The notes below the pieces were generated by a model, which was given only the letters and a program-made list of their open reading frames with translations, had not been told where the DNA came from and ran no database searches. This document shows positions 27,717-41,200 of a stretch of DNA of 64,000 nucleotides, one piece after another. Position 1 is the first letter of the stretch. Each line of letters opens with the position of its first letter. Position numbers and translations under genes: made by a program. This DNA comes from Caprimulgus europaeus (Eukaryota > Chordata > Aves > Caprimulgiformes > Caprimulgidae), in contig OU015539.1 of NCBI GenBank assembly GCA_907165065.1, positions 13,112,816-13,176,815 on the forward strand, in the 5' to 3' direction.

Positions 27717-27780
27717 CCAAAGCCTGTTTAAGTCAATAGGAATCTTACTATTGACTTCAAAGGGGCTTTTGATCAAGCCC
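27717..27780. mobile_element. palindromic MITE fossil
   Basis: An inverted repeat is built around AAGTCAATAG (27730-27739) and its exact complement CTATTGACTT (27748-27757). It is extended outward by CCAAAGCCTGTTT on the left and CAAAGGGGCTTTTGATCA on the right. The words 'CAAAGCC..TGAAGTCAATGG' and 'GACTTCAA.GGGCTTT.GATCA' are characteristic of an abundant palindromic DNA-transposon-derived family I know from reptile and bird sequence. It is diverged and inactive. Confidence 0.55.
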
Positions 27781-28484
27781 TCCCTACTTAGTAGGCTACC
27801 TCTCTCCCCATGTCATAACTTAGCAGTTACCATCAGGAGGCATGCAAACTGACAGCCTCATGGTTTAACCACAGAAGTGCTGGTAAGAGGATACTTTCAT
27901 TTAAGGACATTTGACCCTGTTTTGTAACTCCAGACAACTGTTGATCTTCAGCACCTGGGACATCTACTTGGTCAGAAAAGAAAAAATGCATTGACACGAC
28001 TTGAGGGAAAGGGTGGTACTGAGAGACCTCTTGTGCTGACTGTATCTATTTTTTGTTGATACATGAACAACACAGACTATTAGCACAGAATACAGAATGC
28101 ACATGCACATTTTTCAATCCAAACAAAAGAACTGCAGGAATGACAAAGTTCCCTCTAATACACATAAAACTTTATTTATAGACTTCCCTGACCATTAGGC
28201 AGTATCACATAATAATTATTTATACAGTTACATATTTCTGCATACATATTAATTCTGAAAACGCATACTGTGTGGCCACACTGTAACTTGTCACTGACAG
28301 ACATTGTGGAAATCCCCCTTATTTCATGGATCATTGGTCCAATGTGTAAATCCTTCTTAGCTTGCAAGCCATTGACCAGATAAACCATAAGGGCTCCAAA
28401 GGGAAAGAGCCTTTCTGGTCTGTCGAGCAAATTCAGCAGTAGCACGTGTACTTCAAACCCACATGTGAAAACCTCTTTGAAATC
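27781..28484. other. non-coding DNA
   Basis: Nothing is supportable. The 115-codon minus-strand frame (28176-28523) runs into the MITE-like scrap at 28485-28550, has no domain and is treated as chance. Confidence 0.5.
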
Positions 28485-28550
28485 AGGGTCCTGATCCTGC
28501 AAATCCTTATGCCCATAACCCATAAGTCATCCCAATACAAGTCAAATACA
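28485..28550. mobile_element. possible MITE fossil end
   Basis: The phrase GGGTCCTGATCCTGCAAATC, followed by CTTATGCCCATAACCCATAA, resembles one arm of the palindromic sauropsid MITE group that begins with 'ggncctgatcctgcaaa..cttatgc'. The second arm is not clear. Identification is from pattern memory only. Confidence 0.4.
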
Positions 28551-29704
28551 TTTATCAGGAATCCCTAGAAAAACAACACTGAGCTACGCAGGTTAAAAGT
28601 TTGTTTCCAGAATCAAGACCTAAATACAATCAGAAGAATAATGGCTAGAAATAATTCATCCTTTTAAGATTTTCCACTCAAAATAAATACATACTATGTA
28701 CTATGTGAAATAGGAAGAAAACCTGTAATTTTATAAATTAAAAAGTGGGAAAACTTGCATCTATATAGACTGACTTTTTAAATTTGTGTACTCTCCTAAC
28801 TTTCAAAACCGCTAATTGGACTTTCCCACCATCTTTGGTACTATTAAAAAACCACAGATTTTAAGTCAATTCTGTAAATTTACAGCTATGATTCAGCAGC
28901 TGAATGCCTTTGAAAACATATCTGCTAGTAACACACACAGCTAATAATACACACAATGCTCTTACAATAATATTTTGCCTTTTAAGCATTTTCTTAGATA
29001 ACCTATATTTTCCTTAATTTCAGATCTTAGGCGAATACAAATTCAAACTACAGAAACATAAATGTTATTTTCTGTGGTGCTGGCACACTGTTATTTTCCA
29101 GATCACCCTAACATGAGGTAACTATTATCGATTGTGAAAGCACAACAGGTGGGTCACATGAAAGGTCACATTAGTTTTGTTCACAGGGCCAAACAGAAGG
29201 TTTTCATTATCCTTAATAAAAACAGAAGCAAGTAATAAAATATATCATTGCAATAACATATCTCTCCATTCATATGCAATAACCTCATACATTAGACCCT
29301 ACCATTTCAAAATACTGCTGTTGGCTCCAGCAGCATGATTATTTTTGCGGTTGCTACTTATAAAAATAATATTATAAATCATAGTTTGACCTGCAAATTT
29401 CCACACTGTTCTTTTGAACTGCTTTTTGAAATGTTTTTCTGGACAAACTTCCTCAAAGCATGAGTTCACTTAGAAATATTAAGGACTTTCAATGGTCAAT
29501 AAGGCGGCAAAGATTTTTAGTAATTCCTGTCATTAGTGTAATAGCAAATCATGGTACCTAGAAGTAGTTAGGCACCTTGTTCAAATCCTGATGGTAAATT
29601 AAAGTAGAGTCATAACTCAGACATCATGTTAAAAAGTCAAAACATATTAGATCCTTTCACAACAGTCTTGAGGACAAACTGGTTGATCAGCTCCACTGCT
29701 TGCA
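28551..29704. other. non-coding AT-rich DNA
   Basis: No gene, repeat family or regulatory signature is recognisable here. Confidence 0.55.
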
Positions 29705-29742
29705 ACGCACATGTATGTACACACACACACACACACGTGTGC
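29705..29742. repeat. alternating purine-pyrimidine tract with (AC)9
   Basis: Thirty-eight consecutive bases alternate strictly purine/pyrimidine. They run from ACGCACATGTATGT into (AC)9 at 29719-29736 and out through GTGTGC. Such tracts, including CA/TG repeats flanked by CG steps, are known to favour left-handed Z-DNA under negative supercoiling. It is also a candidate length-polymorphic microsatellite. Confidence 0.9.
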
Positions 29743-30480
29743 TCTCATTGGTGTACCAGCATGCACAACAAAGGCACATAGTTTACAGTAAATACATTCT
29801 TGCATCTACTGGAAGTATATTTTATTTTTGTCACTTAGATTTCTCATATGGATATCATCCATCTTAAATACATTTCTGTACAAATTAAAGAAGGTCTGTA
29901 TTTAAAAGAACATCAGTCAGCTGCTTTTAACATCTATTTCAGAGAAAATTATTAATATTTTCTGGTTTTTTTTCCCAGATAAATACATTTTTACCTTGAA
30001 TTTTACTTTTATTTATTTCTAAATGATGCCTAAACACTTCTAGGATAAAAGATAACCAGTAAATTAGCTTTTCTCCCCAGCTTTTTCTAACTAGACTATT
30101 CGCCAATGCTTTCTTCTGCTGCTGTGCACCCCCATCTCAGGATGAACATACCTTGATATTACATAGAATTGAAACCAAAAAGTATAAAATAAATTTGTAT
30201 TTGCCTAAAACATTAATTCCCAAAATAACAAGGGTAATAGGCATCAATAGTAAGAGTCCAGTGCCTTCTCCTCATTGATATCATAGGAATAAAAAGAAGG
30301 CTTGCTCTTGGAAACAGTAACTTGTTATCAGAAAGCAACATGTGTTATTAGAAACAGCAAATGTATGGAACAATGTACAGCTATCTGCAAATGCAAAATA
30401 CCCCTGCTAGAATGACTTTTGAGTTCGGTTCCAAAAAAATGAGCTGCTTATCAGTCCATCACCTAAGCGTGCAAAGCTCA
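29743..30480. other. non-coding AT-rich DNA
   Basis: I see nothing beyond AT-rich sequence with short T runs. Confidence 0.55.
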
Positions 30481-30580
30481 TCGTGGGGCATGTTGTGACT
30501 GCAGAGTGACTCTCATTCTGGCAGCGAGGCAGCCGTGGCCGATGCAGCCCCTCGCTCCCCAGAGCCCCCCATTCCTACAG
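30481..30580. other. locally GC-rich patch, function unknown
   Basis: A 100-bp patch of raised GC with several CpGs (GCAGCGAGGCAGCCGTGGCC) and a C-rich right half (CTCGCTCCCCAGAGCCCCCC) ends in TTCCTACAG at 30572-30580, an acceptor-like plus-strand signal. No matching donor or coding frame convinces. It is unassigned. Confidence 0.25.
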
Positions 30581-33310
30581 ATTTTAAGACAATGCATTTC
30601 TTTTCACAGCCACACCTGCTGGCACTCTGACAGACTTATTTTGTCATGTGCTTCCTTAAGAGGTTTAGAAATCTTTCTCACAATTTGAAAATGCTAAGCT
30701 GCAGCTTCACACTTTTTCACACCTTCCTCCTCCTCCCTCACAGCTTGATGTGCTAATATTAAAAATCAGTAAAGTATATTTCCATGTTGGGTGAGGCAAG
30801 GGTGCGGAGGATCTCAAGCATTTTAGGTCAGGAAAAAAGTCTCCTCACTTACAGTATATCTGATATAGGCACACACTGTGTGGTATTCTCCAGTTTACAG
30901 GGTATGCCAAAATCTTTATCTATAAAGTGCTAAAGTAAAGGTAGTGGCAGGTAAATAATTTAGACATGAAAAAAATGCATCTTGAAAGCATAGTTTGACC
31001 AAACAGAATGTGTTTTATTCTCTTTCTGCTTAAGCTAAAAATTCCAAGGAGTTATTTGACTTATGCCAATCGATTTAGATAACCAAATTTATATTTCACT
31101 TTTTGCTTACATTTCTGTGTGCACTGTACTGAAAGCAGTTTTCAAAAAGCAATACAATTTAAAAAAAAAAAAAAGTCCTCTAATTGTCTCTGTGAACTTT
31201 AGAATAAATTAGTACTTTTTGACAAATTATCTAAAACCACAGTGATAGAGTGGTGAAAAAGCTTTTTGCCTCCCATATCCTAGGAAAGCGTAAAGCTAAA
31301 TGATCCTAATCTAAAACATGGTATGTAGCTGACATTTTGTAAAGAAAGCCTAGTGTAAAAAATAAAAACATTGGAGGAAAATTTTCAATGTCAATAACAT
31401 GATTTATATGATTTACAAAAGGTCAGACATTTCTGGACAATCTTTTGAAAGATTTACAATATTTGCAATTCAGCTGTTTCTACATCTTCCGTGGTACTGG
31501 CACACTAAACTGAGTATTTAGTTTCTTTACTGCTCATACAAAAGCATCGCCTACGTTACAGTTAACATGGGGGACCTACCTACTGATGGCTTATAATCAG
31601 GTACGGTCCCACCTGCACTATAGACTGTGCCTCTGACAATCCCTGAGTAATCTGATTTGTTGTAAGTGCAGGGTGAATGAAAGATAATGCCATGGTAAGA
31701 CTGGCACCTATGGTAGCTGTTTCTAAAATGCAACTAGTAAAGCAACTGCAACAGGAGCACCTAAACCAAGACTCCTAAATTCCTGTTGTAGCCACCAAGT
31801 CAAAGGTGGCCAGCTTTGGGAAGGTGTTTGGCAAACACCTCTTCCTCCCTGACTCTAAGGGCAAGCACCTTTCAGAAGTCGACCACATCCTCCTTAAAGT
31901 GTCAGCATGAATCAGACCTCTAACTTCAGACATTCCTACTCTAAAAACATCATCCTAGTGTCCATGAGACCATTTCAGTAAGACTTTCCTAACCAGCATT
32001 TGCAGCATATGATTGGGTTTTTTTCCCCGAGACCTTCCTTGATCAATACACGTCATGGCAGACTCATTTCTGCCACCCATCCCAACCTCCCCTATTTTCA
32101 TACAGGAGTTTACACACCCCTGTACTTAGCGTGTTTTTGATCTGACACAGATTGGGTTTTTTGTCTCAGCTTTGAAACAAGCTTTTGGCTAACAACCAAC
32201 CTAGCATTTCCTTCAGTATCACACACACACGTGCCCACTCATGCACACTCACCCGTTAATGTGTATGTACTATATACCCCTTTCTAGGGAGAAAGACCAA
32301 CTCCCTCCAAAAATCTATGAAGACAGATGACAGACACCTGCTCTGTTCAGTCCTTCTGTGGTACATCAGATACAGACTGACGTGCTTCTCTATTGCTCCT
32401 GTTTGTCTGTCCCGCTTCACACCAGGAGCTGCAGGCATGAATGGCTAGTTTCATAAATAAATGTTACTTTCCATCTAACAAAGCAACTGGCAGTTTGGAC
32501 TAAAATTTCAAAAAGGTCACGAAAATCTGGAAGAAAGCCAATGCATTCTGCACTCAAAAATTGCAAAGTATCCTCCTCCCTCTCACTAAAGCGTTGCTCT
32601 TAGTTCTCAATTACATTTCTTCAATAGCAATAAAGTATATGCTAACACAACAACTTTGGCTGGCTGGAAGAGCCATCTACAAACAATGAGACCAAATTAG
32701 AGGCTTAGCCTTTGGATTTTACTTGTGTGATTAATCTGTAGTGTCTATAACCTTTATAGCATTCCTATACTATTAATTAATTCCACTAATTCAGGTAGTA
32801 TACCCATTGACTTGAGGAAATTTCAGACTTTGGTCAGTATAAGAAATTATATTACATACTGTAGATGATTAAAAAAAAAAAAAAGAGGAAGGAAAAACCT
32901 TTGTACCTACCGAATTGAGCTGTTGTGAACTCAAATCAGTTGTTCTGCACGTACGGATATAATGACAGGAAAAAAAGTAATTATAATTAGGTGTCTATTT
33001 TGATTTTTCTCTTCATAGTATCCGTACTGAATGTCATTTGATTTTAACAAACTATAAAGTCATTTCAGGCAGGCACTGTATATCCTTGCAGTTATCAGTC
33101 TACTTGGAGTCTCTAGTTTATTTCAACAAAATTTTCATATGCAAGCATTTAAACACTTTTAAGGCTTAAAAAAAGAGCACTTCAACAGTATGGTGATAAC
33201 CAGAAACGCAAAACAAAAAACCACTGATCGAGCAATGTATTGACAACTGGTTTTGATGGACCAAAATAAAAAGAAAACCACAGAAATCAGTGAGGCTCAA
33301 CTCAACTAAT
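30581..33310. other. non-coding DNA
   Basis: No gene is visible. Poly-A runs lie at 31161-31174 (14) and 32871-32884 (14). A short (AC)n is at 32220-32231. Reading frames here are short and featureless. Confidence 0.55.
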
Positions 33311-33402
33311 GGCCTGATTTTGTAATTTGAAGTACACTACAGTTGAGTCATGAGCCCAAAAAAAAGTCTTATTTGTCTTTAATGGGACTCTATCATGTGC
33401 CT
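33311..33402. mobile_element. possible MITE fossil
   Basis: GGCCTGATTTTGTAATTTGA at the left, and TTTAATGGGACTCTATCATG with a following TGCCTAA at the right, resemble the two arms of the palindromic sauropsid MITE group ('ggcctgatt..' and '..gacttcaatgggactactcatgtgcctaa'). The middle is decayed. This is a low-confidence assignment from pattern memory. Confidence 0.35.
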
Positions 33403-36400
33403 AAGGGGCCTGGAACATATAAGGAGGACATTCATGGGGATCAAGTCCTTCATTTTCAACAGATGTCTTTATTGAAATGAAACTTCTACTACTAAGATGC
33501 CCATTTTGCTACTCGTACTTGCCTGGAAATTTTCACTGACATCAGCTTCATTGGCAGCAACAAAGCTACTCTCACACTCACATTTATCAATTTACCAAGA
33601 AACTGATAATTCTTATCAGGGAATATTCACACCACATCACTTCAGATATCTAGTATAAATGTCTAAATTAGGAGCTAGGGCTTTCTATACGATTACTGAC
33701 ATTCCCAAAATTATAAAAGCAACACGAATAGGAGACCCTCTCTCCACTCACTGCATAAAAGAGACTGAAGTTAGATAAACTGTGCATACTACATAAAGAA
33801 CATTTTCATTTGTAAGACAATTAAACTTCTCTAGGAAAAAAATTACCTCAAGCTAAATAAATGGAATATTTCTATAAAAAGAAAATCCAGAACACATGCA
33901 CATTGTTCAGGACATGTCTAAGAATTACACTTTGAGAGAAGTTAGCCTTGGAAGTTTCAATAAATTTTAAATGCAGCTTCTCATCATAGGATGTTCAGAT
34001 TAGTACTGAAGATTCACCACTGGAGAAATAAGTTAGGTAAAGGAAATTAATTCAATACTGATGAAACTTAGGAATGTTTTCCCAGAGATAGCAGTAAAAC
34101 TCCAAATACTCCATGGAACATTTATAAATATACTAAACGTGACAAGAAAACGATATTCCGGAATTACAAGAATAAAGAAGAAAGATTTATATTATTAATA
34201 GTCATAGAATATTTTAATAACATCCATTTGTTACAGTAAGTAGCACAAATGGGAAAAAAAATGTTTCTCTAACAATAGTATTGCAATAGTATCCAAATAG
34301 TAACAAAGTAGTATTCCAACTCACTGGAAATACAACCTACTTTCAATTTCGTACGCATACAACATGCTGTCATTTGTAATCTGTACACCAGGCTTTCCGC
34401 TAGCTACGCCAAGAAGTTAACCTAAAACTGTCCAAACTAGTAGCCCCAAAGCCAGTACTGGAGCTTGTTCAGTTGTCCAAATCACATTCAACACTTGTGT
34501 ATCTCTGCATTCTTCACAAGACCACAAAACTACACCATAGTAACCTGGGTTATCTGTAATTAACCCTTCCTTAAATAGATCTGAAAATTAAAATTAAGAT
34601 AACAACAGCTTTTCCTTCACATCAAGGCTATTTACCAATGCTACCATTTTATAAGTAGATACTGTTCATATAAAACTGTTCCAGAAACACAGCTTTAGAA
34701 GTTGCACAGTTTATTTTTAAAAAGTTAATATGACAAGATGTTAACTTATTTCCTATTTCCCTGCTCTGTTTGCTCAAGTTAAAGAATTTGCTTCTGTACC
34801 CTATCGTAATCCATCCTTAAAATACATGTCAGATGGTTTCCTAATGCCCGAGAGACTTCCAGGACACTAATACTGCATCTTAGAGTGCTGAAGTTGCATT
34901 TAATGAAAAGTAAAAGTATTTCCAGCCTAGTTTTTCTTTCCACCCCACCTTCAGTCTGATATCACTTTCATTTGTTTTTCCAGACCAAGGAAATCACTTA
35001 AATGCTGTCTCTTGTTCTTTTACGGGCAGTTTCCAAGAGGCACTGGCATTGCATGAGCTGTGAAACTGCACTGAAGATTCAGACTCAAAATCTTAGCAAC
35101 TGGATGTTCACTGTCTTTTGACCTCACAGCAAGTAAGCTGCTACCTTACGTCTCCTGAATGAATAAATCCTTTTAGATTAGAAATACTGAGCAGAAAATT
35201 AAAACCATCTTTTTTAAGTTTGCATCATATAATGCTCTCTTTACCAAAGTCAGATTATCTGACCAATGCAGTTCTTTCTCCGTTTGTCTGGCCTAATTTA
35301 ACAAAGAAAACAAAGCTGGCATAGGGAGTGTTTTTTCGCTCTCCCTGACCGAATGCTGCCTATCCCAGTCCAAGAGGAAAAACAGTTAGACTAACCCTAA
35401 CCTACTTTTTCCTACTACTTTTGCACATGAGCACCAATTAAAATATTGAACCCATGAGTTAAATAGGAGGTCTCTCATTCAAGATTAATGACAACCCCCC
35501 ACCACACATTGCTTAAAAGTTAAAATGCATCTGTTGTTAAAAAAAAAAAAATGGTTTTAGTACCAGCAAGCATGTTAATTGTAGTAAAATGAACAATACT
35601 GAAATTGTTTGAAGATGGAATTAAGTTTAATGAAATTCACAAACAAACCCCTTTTAGAAAGTAACAACAGTTTTTTGAACATTAAAGAGAAGCTCATTAT
35701 ATCAAGACAACTCCAATGTAAAAGGCAACCCGACTTCAATCACTGCATATCTGCATGTTAATGAACTTGCTGTGTGCAGCAGGGACCGAGCAGAGCAAGT
35801 AATGGGAAGACTGTCTTAAAGCATACAGTACACTTAAAAAAAAAAACACGTCACCTTTAATCAATGAAACACCTTTTCATTCGTACCTTAATAGCAACTG
35901 AAATGATTTCAAACGTAACACAAAGGGAAGATGATACTTAGTAAAGGTTTCTTTAAGACATAACATTTCTTGCACATTCTTTCAGCATTCACATGCTGTC
36001 AGCATCACTGTGGCAAAGACTTTCAAGTTTCAGCAGACAGATACCGCCTAGTACAAAGTCTTTGTCATAATAATTTCATTGCAGCCCCCTGATCAAACAT
36101 CTAGACAAATCTGAGACTGAAAAGTGAGAGCTAACCAGTGACCTTTGATTAGAACCACAAGCACCAGTTTTAATAAAATGCCTCATTCATTGCCTTCCAC
36201 TGCCAACAAGGAAGGTGTGTTTGAGCCTGAAAAATGTAGTCAATATACCATTTACACCCATATAATGATTCCTATTATTCACAGTTAGAATTTGTGACTG
36301 TAGCAAGTGAAACATAGACATCTTAAAATAGCTAAATGAAAACACACTGACAACATTCTACCTTTAAAATATATTCAGGAGTCTGCCTCTGCCTTTCTGT

Positions 36401-37680
36401 TGCCTGCTGCTGGCTTTCATGTCTTGCTGATCGCATTGTAATAGGGTTGGCTTTTCCCCCTCCCACAAACCTTCATTTACACAATATTTGGTTTGTTACT
36501 ATTTCTCAAAATCTATGATTGTTGGCAAAGTCCAGTTTTAAGGGGCCTTTAAATTGGTACTTCACCTAGGTAACAGTGACCCATTCAAATACACATTTAT
36601 AAAGCTGCCTTTTTGTATATTATACATGAATATTTATACATTAAATTTTAAAAATTCAATGCTTTTCTGGAGCTGAATATCCTATCAAACTTTGAGGGAA
36701 GGTTGTAAAAAGACTTTGCAAACTTAAGCAGTTGTTCAACACACCTTTTTTGCTTAAAAATATCCAAGTTGCTGGTCTCCAACACAGAGGTTCAAGGAAA
36801 CACAATTAAAATCCCTTTCACATATTTGTGCTTTAGCATATCAGGCAAGAGGACAGAAAGGGGGTCTTATCACATTTATTTCCCACTTGAAAAGCGAAAG
36901 TCTTAAGCAGGGTAATAAATATTCAAATGACTTTGCACCACTGAGCTACCATATCAAGCTAATGATCTGTAGTCTGGAGCTCTATAAAAAGAAAGCTTAC
37001 TGCCTGCCGTCACCTAGAGGTGTTGCTGTAAACACTGTGGGGGGATATTCTCCTCTCAGTGTGTGTGCACGTAACTACGCTTAATGTTGTTTTCAAGACA
37101 GAATATATTGCTGAGTCGTAAAACAGAAAGACAGGAGGAAACAAGTGCAGAAAAATGCAAGGACAAAATGAATTAAATAAAGTTTCTGGAGATTTAACTT
37201 AACTTATTTCTTCACTCTGCTATGAAGGAGTGGGTTTGCATTTCAGGCCTCACTTGTGAGAGATACAGATGTTCAGTCATACATATGGTGGGAGCTCATG
37301 GCTAGTTAACTAAGAGCAAGATGGGTGATCTCCACAGCCTGCCAGAGTCTGCTGTAATCTTGAATTCACTGTAACAGAACCACTGGTGTTATAAAGTGGT
37401 ATGGCCCACTGCATAAGAGAGCAGTCTCCTTCAGGCAGGAAGAAAACAGAATAAATGACAGATTTGTTATGAACAGTCTGCATCCTTGCTAAAGCACAGA
37501 TCAAGTAGACATATGCACCACCAAAAGCCATGGAGAAAAGGCAGCTCCAAGTACACAAAGAACTATTTCTAACTGCATACATAATGGTAAGAAAAGTCTT
37601 TATTACAAAATATTGCATAAGAAGAAGAAAGAGAAATGGTCTGCAATTTAAACATAAGCCTGGAAATGAGCCATATCTTC
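33403..37680. other. non-coding AT-rich DNA
   Basis: No gene is visible. A 13-A run lies at 35539-35551. The small plus frame at 36887-37084 and the minus frame at 37310-37618 show no domains. The rest is unremarkable AT-rich sequence. Confidence 0.55.
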
Positions 37681-37815
37681 CAAGTTCAAATTCTGGCTAG
37701 GACCCAAACCATCTTGAAACCTTCCTGCTTCAGTTTCCCAACTGGAAAAGTGAGAATAAACATACTTGCCTACAGTATTTCTCTCTCAGGAGTGAAGGAT
37801 TAATTAAACACAGTG
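37681..37815 (+). mobile_element. MIR-like SINE relic (sense)
   Basis: The order GTTCAAATTCTGGCTAG, then CTTCCTGCTTCAGTTTCCCA, ACTGGAAAAGTGAGAATAA, CTTGCCTACAG and AGTGAAGGATTAATTAAACA parallels the MIR consensus (box-B-like region, then the core 'cctcagtttcc..ctgtaaaatg.gaataa...ctacctcacag...gaggattaaat'). This is the best-preserved ancient SINE in the window. It is diverged and inactive. MIR-type SINEs are shared across amniotes. Confidence 0.7.
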
Positions 37816-38278
37816 TACTAGTATCTTGTCTGTTTAGAAGCTTTTACATCAGTTGGAAGAGGCAAAGTTCTGTTCAGTTATAAAAATAATATATTATCTG
37901 ACACCAGCTTTTGACCTATCAGGCTGATCTACTCAAGTTTACTCAGCAGCCATTCACACTCTAAGACCTGAATCACACACAGTTTCTCCTATGCCAGGAT
38001 ACAGCTAAAGACCCCATTCAAGCTCAGTTCTGGAAGATGGTGTACACAGGCTTTCACAGCTTCCTTCCAGGACCTGCCTACACTATGTCCAGTGTCTCTG
38101 GCATCTCCAAAAATGGGCCATTCTCCACTGACTTTTCATTTCTGGCAGACAGCTCTGAAACAGAACTGTCAGAAAGGAAGAGAGTCCTGACTCTGTGAAT
38201 ACGAGTGAGATGTTCAACAAGAATGAGAAGCTAAGGCAGCTAAGATTATTTCCATAGCATCTAAATGACCATTTTGGA
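37816..38278. other. non-coding DNA
   Basis: Nothing supportable is visible in this stretch. Confidence 0.5.
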
Positions 38279-38292
38279 GGGGGGGGGGGGGG
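38279..38292. repeat. poly-G (14)
   Basis: A run of 14 G on the plus strand is followed by the purine-rich AAGAGGAAAAGGGAAAAAGG. Isolated long G-runs are prone to slippage and to sequencing error, so the exact length is uncertain. Confidence 0.9.
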
Positions 38293-41200
38293 AAGAGGAA
38301 AAGGGAAAAAGGATCTTTGCTATGTTTCATTTGAAGGAGAAAAATATCTCATTATTATTTTAATTGTAATTTGTAAAGTTTGCTTGTCTTCCAAAGGACA
38401 CCTTCTGAACTGCCTAAGCACACAAGTCTAGCTCATGCACAACACATATGCAAACACTTTGCAATGACAGAATCAGGCTCACAGAATTTGATTCTGTTTA
38501 CCCAAAGCCTGAATGACCCCTGAAAACATAATACAGATTTAATATCCTGATACATTACATACCCAAAGCAAAACTGAATGGCTGAGAGAAGAAATGTTAT
38601 CACTTTCTACTGAAGCTCTCCTAATTGTATTTATAGATTTTAAACATGCAAAAAGAGACAAAGACAACTTCTCAGAAGCGTCTGTGTAAGTTTAAGTACT
38701 ATTTAAGTACTGTGGAACCTAACAACAGCCAGGAAAATCTAAAGCTACCTATCTGAAGGTGCCAGGGGATGCTGTCTATGTGCGTACAAACCATATCTTT
38801 AATGACTTTGTACTTCTCATTTCCATTCTGTAACAGGAAAAGCTAGTGACAGACTAACCTATCAAAAGGTCAGATTTCCTAGTCTTTGTTATATGGGGTC
38901 CATGCAATCATGGATTTTAAACATGTTTTATATTTAGAATAGAATTAGTCTTTGTTTCCTCTAGATAATTAAAAAATTGCTTAATGGACATTCACATGCT
39001 AGACATTTTTTAAACTTTTCATTTGCAGACAACCAAATATAATTGCTGCTGTAATACAATATACTACTACTGTTTCTTTCTTTCCTGGAACTGCCTGGCC
39101 TTTACATGAACATTGCCACCAAAATGGAGCAAACCAGGCTGTTAAGCATTAGCCCTAAGTTAAGTGGTAACATGATCTATTTAGTGGCACACTTATCAAG
39201 TCAGTTCTACTGCTGTTTATTTAAACAGAATTTGAAATATTAGCTGTTCAACAAACCCCAGGCATTCTGTGCAGGAAATTGAGAGGACGCTAGACCTTCC
39301 TATAATGAGAGAATTTTTGACAAGTCCTCCCTAAACAGTTTCCTATTCCAAAGTACAGTAACATCTCTAATAGTCAAGAAAAAACATAATGAAGCTGCAA
39401 GAGGAAAAACATAGCCAGGATAGACACAGCGCAGATACACTGCTAAGTATCATTATTTGAATGCAACCAAGCCCTCAGGCTGTGCAGTTACAGGCTAAAT
39501 GAAAGGATAACCTGTCCAAAATAATGAAATAGTCAAAGGGATTCCTGATAATACACACCGTTTGCTAAAAATTTGTTTACAAAACCAGTTTTACATCATA
39601 TCTTTTAAATCATGGAAGAAAGGAAGAGAAATCTACCAACAATCTCACACTCTCAAGAGCATTAGAACTATTGATCAACAAATACTTTAGATATAGTAGC
39701 TAACCAGATCTTGTCACGTACCTTTGTGATATACTTTAAATGTTGTGATTTGCAACTATAAAGCTAAAGGATAATTTTGTATTCCACTGTTGCCACCTGT
39801 CAGTGAGTATTTCCTAAGGGTAGTGCCACTATTCCCATAGCTTCACACATCAGTATAAAGGGTTGAGTTCTTTTTCTAAACTAGCTGCCTCTGAATGTTT
39901 GGCCATAAAGATTTTGATTTCCTGCTAGGTGTGTTGCAATGCAGGAAAACCAAAGGAAAAGTCAAGCAATGTTTTCTAAATAAACTAAAATCATTATGCC
40001 TGATCAAAGCTACCATACAGCTAGTTTTGGCCAATTAGCATAGCATAAATAGCATATTCTACTGCAATATAAACTTCAGAATTGACCCTGAAAGCTTTTT
40101 GTGAACAGAGCAGTCCAAAAATAATCAAACGATCTGTTTACCTGAGCAAGGACCTCAGAACCATACCTCTTATTCCTGGCCATGTTTAAAAAAAAAAAAA
40201 ATCCCACTAAAAGGAAGAGGTACATTCTTTATGTAATTTTTATCATGTCTGAAAGTAAGTATTGAATATACAGCACAAATTATGTTTGTGTCTTGTTTAT
40301 GACTAAACAGTATTGTTCAACTTCTTGGGTTTTTTTTTTACTGGAAAAGTATTACTCTATACTACACATTTTCATTTTTAATAGATGATTCACTTGCTTG
40401 ATACTAAATGGAACAAATGCCTTACTAACGTAATCAAAAATATGCAGACGTGTTTCCAAAATTAATTTTGATATTTCCTGTCACTGCACTTGCCTCATCA
40501 GAGCATAATAGTAATTTTATAGTTGTAGCAACGCTGATTTCACCACATAAGAATCTACAGGAATATTTGAAGTTGCACATGTTCAGGAATTTTTTTTTGT
40601 CCTGAACAGCTACACAGCCAGCTAGTTTCAAATTCCTATCATCTTCCTTTAAGTAGACAGACACTGGATTCAGAATTTCCAAAGAACAATAGTTGAAACT
40701 GCAATCTATACACAGTTACAGTTTCTCTCTTACAAAAAGATGCAGGTCTCGGAAACCACTACTACGCTTTTGCTTGCCATTTAAATTGCTTTCTTACTAT
40801 TTAAAATGTGTATCTTGATCCCTTTAAGTAATTAGGCAATCAGTAAAAAAAGAGAATGTGGGCTATTACAATTATTGTTCAAGGTTTCATATATATATGC
40901 ACTGCAGGGCTATCCTGAACACTTATTTTGTAGAAGTCTTTTTCCTCCTGTTTCACACAACATTTTTCAGAAAATAAGCAGTTGCACAAAAATGTTAACA
41001 TATGGCAGTATTTTTGGAACTGCTGTAGAAATTAAAGGCAATAAAAACTGCTTTGGACAAGAAAGGACAAATAGGCCAAACCAAATAATTATTCTTGCAG
41101 CTTTCTTTAACCACTAACTCCATTTTATATGCAGCTTCCGATCTCTCTTATTAAATCTGATCATATATATTTAATTCCATTCTTAAAAATTTCAGTAGAC

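Noticed and set aside
28176-28523. 115-codon minus-strand frame
   Set aside because: It overlaps a MITE-like scrap, has no recognisable domain and has no promoter or splice context.
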